From NCBI GenBank assembly GCA_900660155.1, contig CABFPE010000047.1:1128682-1192681 (forward strand): a stretch of 64,000 nucleotides of DNA, written 5' to 3'. The first letter of the stretch is position 1. Each line of letters opens with the position of its first letter. Position numbers and translations under genes: made by a program. Below the pieces are notes generated by a model. That model saw only the letters and a list, made by a program, of their open reading frames with translations. It made no database searches and had not been told where the DNA came from. Positions 59,541 to 64,000 of this stretch are shown in pieces. The stretch is from Hofstenia miamia. Taxonomy: Eukaryota > Xenacoelomorpha > Acoela > Hofsteniidae.

Positions 59541-62500
59541 AATTAGTATTTACTGAAATGGTTCATTATCATTAAAATGTAGATTAATAAATAGGTAATT
59601 TATACACTTCAATTACAACTAATAATAATGCTAATGTCTTTAGGTAATCAATGCTTCTCAAAAAAATTTCGATATGTGGTAGCAAAAAAGAAATACATTA
59701 AGCCCTAGCAAAAAATTTTTTACACTTATCAAAGAATATATTAAAATACAAAGTAAAAATATTTATTTGGAATGATATCCTTCCCAATCCACAAAATAAT
59801 TTTACGACATGCAATATTAATTATTTATACATTATTATATATTAACCTAGAAGTTGATAAAGCTTATTTAAAATTTATAAGATAATATTAAAGAATTATA
59901 TTAGAAATATAATTATGTCCTCAGAAAATAACTTATACTGTTCAAGTTTAACATATACTTATTAAATGACTTGGTTATGCAACAAAAAATCGCTCTCATG
60001 TGGAAAAAAACGGGAGACATGTTTGCTTCAGAAGAGGGATGCAGAAGTTTTTTTAAAAATTTATGTAAAAAAATTACTTAATGGAAATTATAATTTAATT
60101 AACTATTATTTCTGCTTCCATGCTTCTAGTTAAACTAGTAATATGTAGATTGTTAAATATGGCAATTTAACATTGAACTGCCACTAATAATAATGCTAAT
60201 ATTTTCAAGCAATAAATATTTCTAAGAAATGAGATTTTAAATATTTTTAAATTTTTTGTTATATGGGAGCAAAAACGGAACACATGAAGCCTTAGCAGCA
60301 AATTTTTCGTAATTTATTTGTTAACTAGAAACATATTTGGAATGATATGTTTCCTTAAGCACAAAATGAAGCTAAACTTGCAATTTAGGTAGTTTTCTAA
60401 GGCAAACATTAATTACAGAGTTCTTTTGATGCGAGCTAAGTAGTCATATCTAACACTGTATGGAACATTAAAACCAGGCCTCCAAATTTGTGATGCCAAT
60501 CACAAAGAAAAGTTTTTACTAATTCAAGCTGGGAAATAAATTCATCCGCATGCAAAAAGATACCGTAGCATTTATCCATAAATTTTGATCCAATGTCTTC
60601 TATAAATCTGTCTAAGAGTTAAACTCAAGCCATTGCATGATCATAGCCCAAATATGAGATGAGATTGGCAACAATATTGTTTTTTTCCACTTTTATTTTG
60701 AATAAAGATCATTCTAGAATACTTTTTCAAATGTTGACATCAATACAAAGCCATTGGTGAGTAGTGTTTGGCTGATACAAATAAGTTTATAAGTGCTCGA
60801 AGGTCGCAAAGTTTTAGTTGCATCAGTAAAACACTTTAAATACTAGACACACTTTCTAGGAAAAATCTATATCTTAATATATCTTAATGAAAATGATATT
60901 ACTGCTGTGTTCTTTCGCAGGGATTCATGAATTTTGCGCATATAATGGTGCCAATATTCCATAATTATTCCCACGTGATTTAATGCTATTATAGAAATCT
61001 CTATTTAGAAGCTACAAAAAAATTGAGAACTTAGCATAATATCATAAGCAGTTAGACTTGATCATTTTTAGTGAATAAATAAATCTTTTTTTATCAGTAA
61101 TTTAAGCAAAAGTAATGTCAAAGCCTTATAAAATGATGGTTAAATTTTATAACACTTATTAATAATAATTTAAGATTTCCATTAATTGTATGTGTGCTCT
61201 TTTTCAATAGGCTAATTTAAAAATATTTAATGATGAAATCGAATCATATTCCAAATTTGAAAATAGGAAATAATTGTGTATTTTCATTTACTCCAAACGA
61301 AATTTTTTAAAGTTTCCTTGAGCAATTTATCTTAAGACCAAACTTCTGTTACATTTTTGTAAATTTTATTCTAATTATGATGATATATATATATACATTG
61401 TATAAGGGTAACAATTTCTCTTTAAGCAATTTATGAAGATTACCTTAAATTTCTGCGGATTACTAATTAATATTTTGTTATCGAATGAAATGTTTGCCTA
61501 GCAAACATTTAAATTCCGTAATGAGCACATAAAAACAAATTGATTGATTAAATAAATACAAACTTTGAAGTAAAATTAATTATATATATAGAAATCGCAT
61601 AGCATACATTAATCCAAAATGAAAATAATAAATTTTGTACAATTGTTGAAAATGAACTGAAAAGTTTGGATAAATTAATTTTCCAAAAATATTTACAAGT
61701 ACTAAGTTGAATTTTATGGTGAATGAATTGTTTTGAGAAATAACTCGAAAATATTCATATAGTAAAGTTACTTTGTTTCGTCCTTTTGCCTAATTTCGCC
61801 CCATCAATATTTCCACTGCAACTTGTAGCACTGCCGCTGCAATCTATACATATCTAAACATGGTTTTTAACCAACATTCAAAAGTAGGAGATCGGAATTT
61901 GGAATAAATGTTCAGAATCGCAAACTTTTGGAATTTTTTTTAATAATGGGCAAGATGACTTTTAAAATAACTCAATAATAATTAGTATGCATTTTCAAAA
62001 ATGATATAGCGTAGTTAAGCCATCGTAGAAAGCTGTTAGTGAAGCCAAAAGACTGGGTATGAAATATGACAAATATAATATACTTGTAAATGAAATGAAT
62101 CATATTTTGAGCTATTTTATGTCATTGATTTGTCTTTGAGTATTATTTGACATTTTGACGTTGTCATCTATTAAACTTGTTTGTTATCAATGTCTCTTTA
62201 TATGAGTGATAGCTACGAGATGTTAATATTTCGTATTGACATTGTAATGCTTGTACAATGTATAAATCTACGAATATCCATGTCTACTATGAAAATTTAA
62301 AGATAATAGCAAAGGTAGCATTGGTTTATTTTCAAAAAGTAATTATTCAAATTAATACTTGAAATTGCCAAGCTTTCAGCTTTACAACCTAAAATTCTCT
62401 CAAATGCAATAGTAGCACTTAATTGAATATTATTTTGTATTAATAAATTCAATAATATGCTAATATGAATCTAAACTTACGTGGAAATGTTTCAATTTTT

Positions 62501-63130
62501 TGTTTAACCCGCTACTGCATGCATTCTAAACTGACAAACTGAAAGCCAATCTAGGTTTCCAGAATGTACCGCTTCACTTGAACTTTGACAACTTATATGG
62601 ATTTCGAAAATGTGAAATTTTTGTTTTTATAATTTTTCTGTTTTTTCAACTTTTTCCACAAAGCACTTTATGTTTACTTTTGAAGACACAAATTTGTGAC
62701 TAAGTTTTTTAAAATTGATGTTGCTCAACTCATGAATCCCATTATTGAAATTACATAGTGAAAATATTAAAGCTTCCGCATATTTTCAAGAGTTAAATAT
62801 TATTCTAGCATCTTTCATTTTTTACATGAACATTTAAAATACATTGTGCTATTGGATAGCTAAAAGCATAGTGTAAACTGTTTAAAATATTTGAATCTTA
62901 AACCGTCACTACATAAACACTTATCGAATTGAAGGTCTTTAACCTCTAATATCATTAATAAATCGTATTGCAAAATATACACATCTTTCAATACGGAGTA
63001 CGTAATGTATCTCAACTACTGTTGCTTCTTGTTGTTTAGGTTGTGATATGAATCCACCCTCTAACATTTTTTACCATATTGCAACAGTAAATTTCTTATT
63101 AATAGCGTATAATCGTATATGTTATAATGC
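59541..63130. other. long AT-rich stretch with no supported gene
   Basis: The minus strand at about 60700-60440 gives a broken but protein-like reading (for example LLDRFIEDIGSKFMDKCYGI and LELVKTFLCDWHHKFGGLVL), possibly an old transposon or pseudogene. It is unrecognised. A (TA)n run lies at 61381-61396. Otherwise nothing was found. Confidence 0.4.
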
Positions 63131-63345
63131 AGGGGTGGGCAAAATTATTAGATCGCTGGTCGCACAGTACGTTTATTAGTATCAAGTGAAGGTATTGTTA
63201 AATTGACAAATGACTGAAAGCATATAGATAAGTTGGGAATATTACAAGCTCTCAACGGGCAGCATGAAAAAAACCTGTCAACCGGTTAATTAAAACGTTA
63301 CCCACACGAAGGAAACTTGGGTACCCAGGGGTGGGCAATAAATAA
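63131..63345. repeat. two hAT-type terminal sequences, CAGGGGTGGGCAA
   Basis: GCAGGGGTGGGCAAAATTAT at 63131 and CCAGGGGTGGGCAATAAATA at about 63327 are in the same orientation. CAGGGGTGGGCAAA is the common terminal motif of hAT elements in animals, and the following GGTCGCACAGTACG recalls the internal part of such MITEs. Complementary right ends were not found, so these are probably two nested or truncated hAT MITE ends. Confidence 0.55.
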
Positions 63346-64000
63346 TTGTTGAGAAAATATATTGCAATAAATACAATATATATAATTTATTTTACGATTT
63401 GTAAAATAAAAATAATTGTTATTTGGCCAGAAATTATTGTAAAAAAGAGCAAACTTATTGACGGTGCGCTATAATTTGTTCCAACATAAAATGTTCCAAT
63501 TTGTGCCTTTAACGTAAATTTTTAGACATTTCATAATAATGCAAAATTAATAACTGTGATAAATTAGATATTGAGGTTTCTGAGAAAATTGGTTTTGGAA
63601 TTTAGATCGAGAAAAATCGATTTGAGAGTTGCTACTGCTAATTTAACGAAAGTTCACTGTTAGCTGATTTATATTTACAATGTTAGCGATTGAAAATAAC
63701 AAGCAATGAAAGAAATTTAATTTATAATGCACTGAAAAGCTACATTTCATAGTTATTCATTTTAATTTCAGCGGTTACCTTCTAATTGTTTTATTATGGA
63801 ATGGAATTCAAGTTTTCTGTTTATGAATGAACACTACTACTTAAAGTATGTCTTGCAGAGTATTGTAATTGATTACAGAATGATGACAGGAAATGCATCC
63901 ATCCTAGTGTGTATCCTTGAAGAACCTTATATGGTTTTTCATTGAGTTTTTCATTGACGTATGCTCGGATTTAATTGTATTTCAACATTAAAAGGTAAAT
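63346..64000. other. no recognised feature
   Basis: AT-rich DNA to the end of the window. If the hAT MITE extends rightwards, part of this belongs to it. Confidence 0.35.

Noticed and set aside
1-64000. tRNA, rRNA or CRISPR features
   Set aside because: No cloverleaf, rRNA core or spaced direct repeats were noticed. A tRNAscan-SE or Infernal run would be needed to exclude tRNA-derived SINEs.

Overview
This is AT-rich animal (eukaryotic) nuclear DNA from a draft assembly, with two 1,000-base N gaps (7392-8391 and 29569-30568) and scattered single Ns. It shows no prokaryotic features: no operons, CRISPR or long ORFs. Metazoan origin is suggested by a spliced 2-oxoglutarate oxygenase gene with seven exons over 9 kb, a Tudor-SN (SND1)-type Tudor exon, and a transposon mixture typical of invertebrates: Penelope-like elements, APE-type LINEs with a 2A motif, R4/Dong-like LINEs, piggyBac, hAT and mariner. 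A marine invertebrate such as a hydrozoan or tunicate would fit, but the species cannot be fixed from this sequence.

The one confident host gene lies on the minus strand at 46.9-55.95 kb. It encodes a 311-residue isopenicillin-N-synthase-like Fe(II)/2-oxoglutarate oxygenase whose seven exons join in frame and keep the H-x-D...H iron triad and the R-x-S co-substrate motif. Introns 1 and 6 hold a Penelope-like fragment and a mariner remnant. Weaker host-gene signals, all on the minus strand, are an isolated SND1 Tudor exon at 33.7-33.9 kb, a two-exon extracellular-type fragment with a 41-bp intron at 22.3-22.7 kb, a candidate C-terminal exon at 21.5-21.7 kb and a signal-peptide-like first exon at 0.86-1.0 kb.

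Most of 0-39 kb is decayed transposon. In order: Penelope RT end (1-695); mariner (3.4-4.1); a duplicated LTR-like repeat (4.4-5.9 and 8.4-8.7); LINE (6.5-7.4); fold-back copy (8.7-9.1); near-complete LINE (12.1-15.15); R4/Dong-like LINE (15.5-16.5); piggyBac (17.4-18.8); inverted repeat (19.8-20.3); mini-Penelope element with paired arms and hammerhead-like cores (23.6-24.2); hAT (24.3-25.3); nested LINE and R4 cluster (25.7-32.7); Penelope (34.2-34.8); another LINE (35.0-37.0, perhaps to 39.8); and a fold-back element (37.4-38.2). The 39.8-46.9 kb stretch is mostly featureless, apart from a fold-back element (43.2-43.7) and a mariner derivative (45.6-46.2). The 56-64 kb end holds short repeats and hAT remnants.

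No intact autonomous transposon is present. The observations most worth following are the hammerhead-like cores in the mini-Penelope arms, Penelope copies abutting (TA)n tracts, 2A motifs in three LINE copies, two R4-like 3' ends facing each other across a gap and both ending in (TAA)n, and signs that some apparent duplications are assembly joins.
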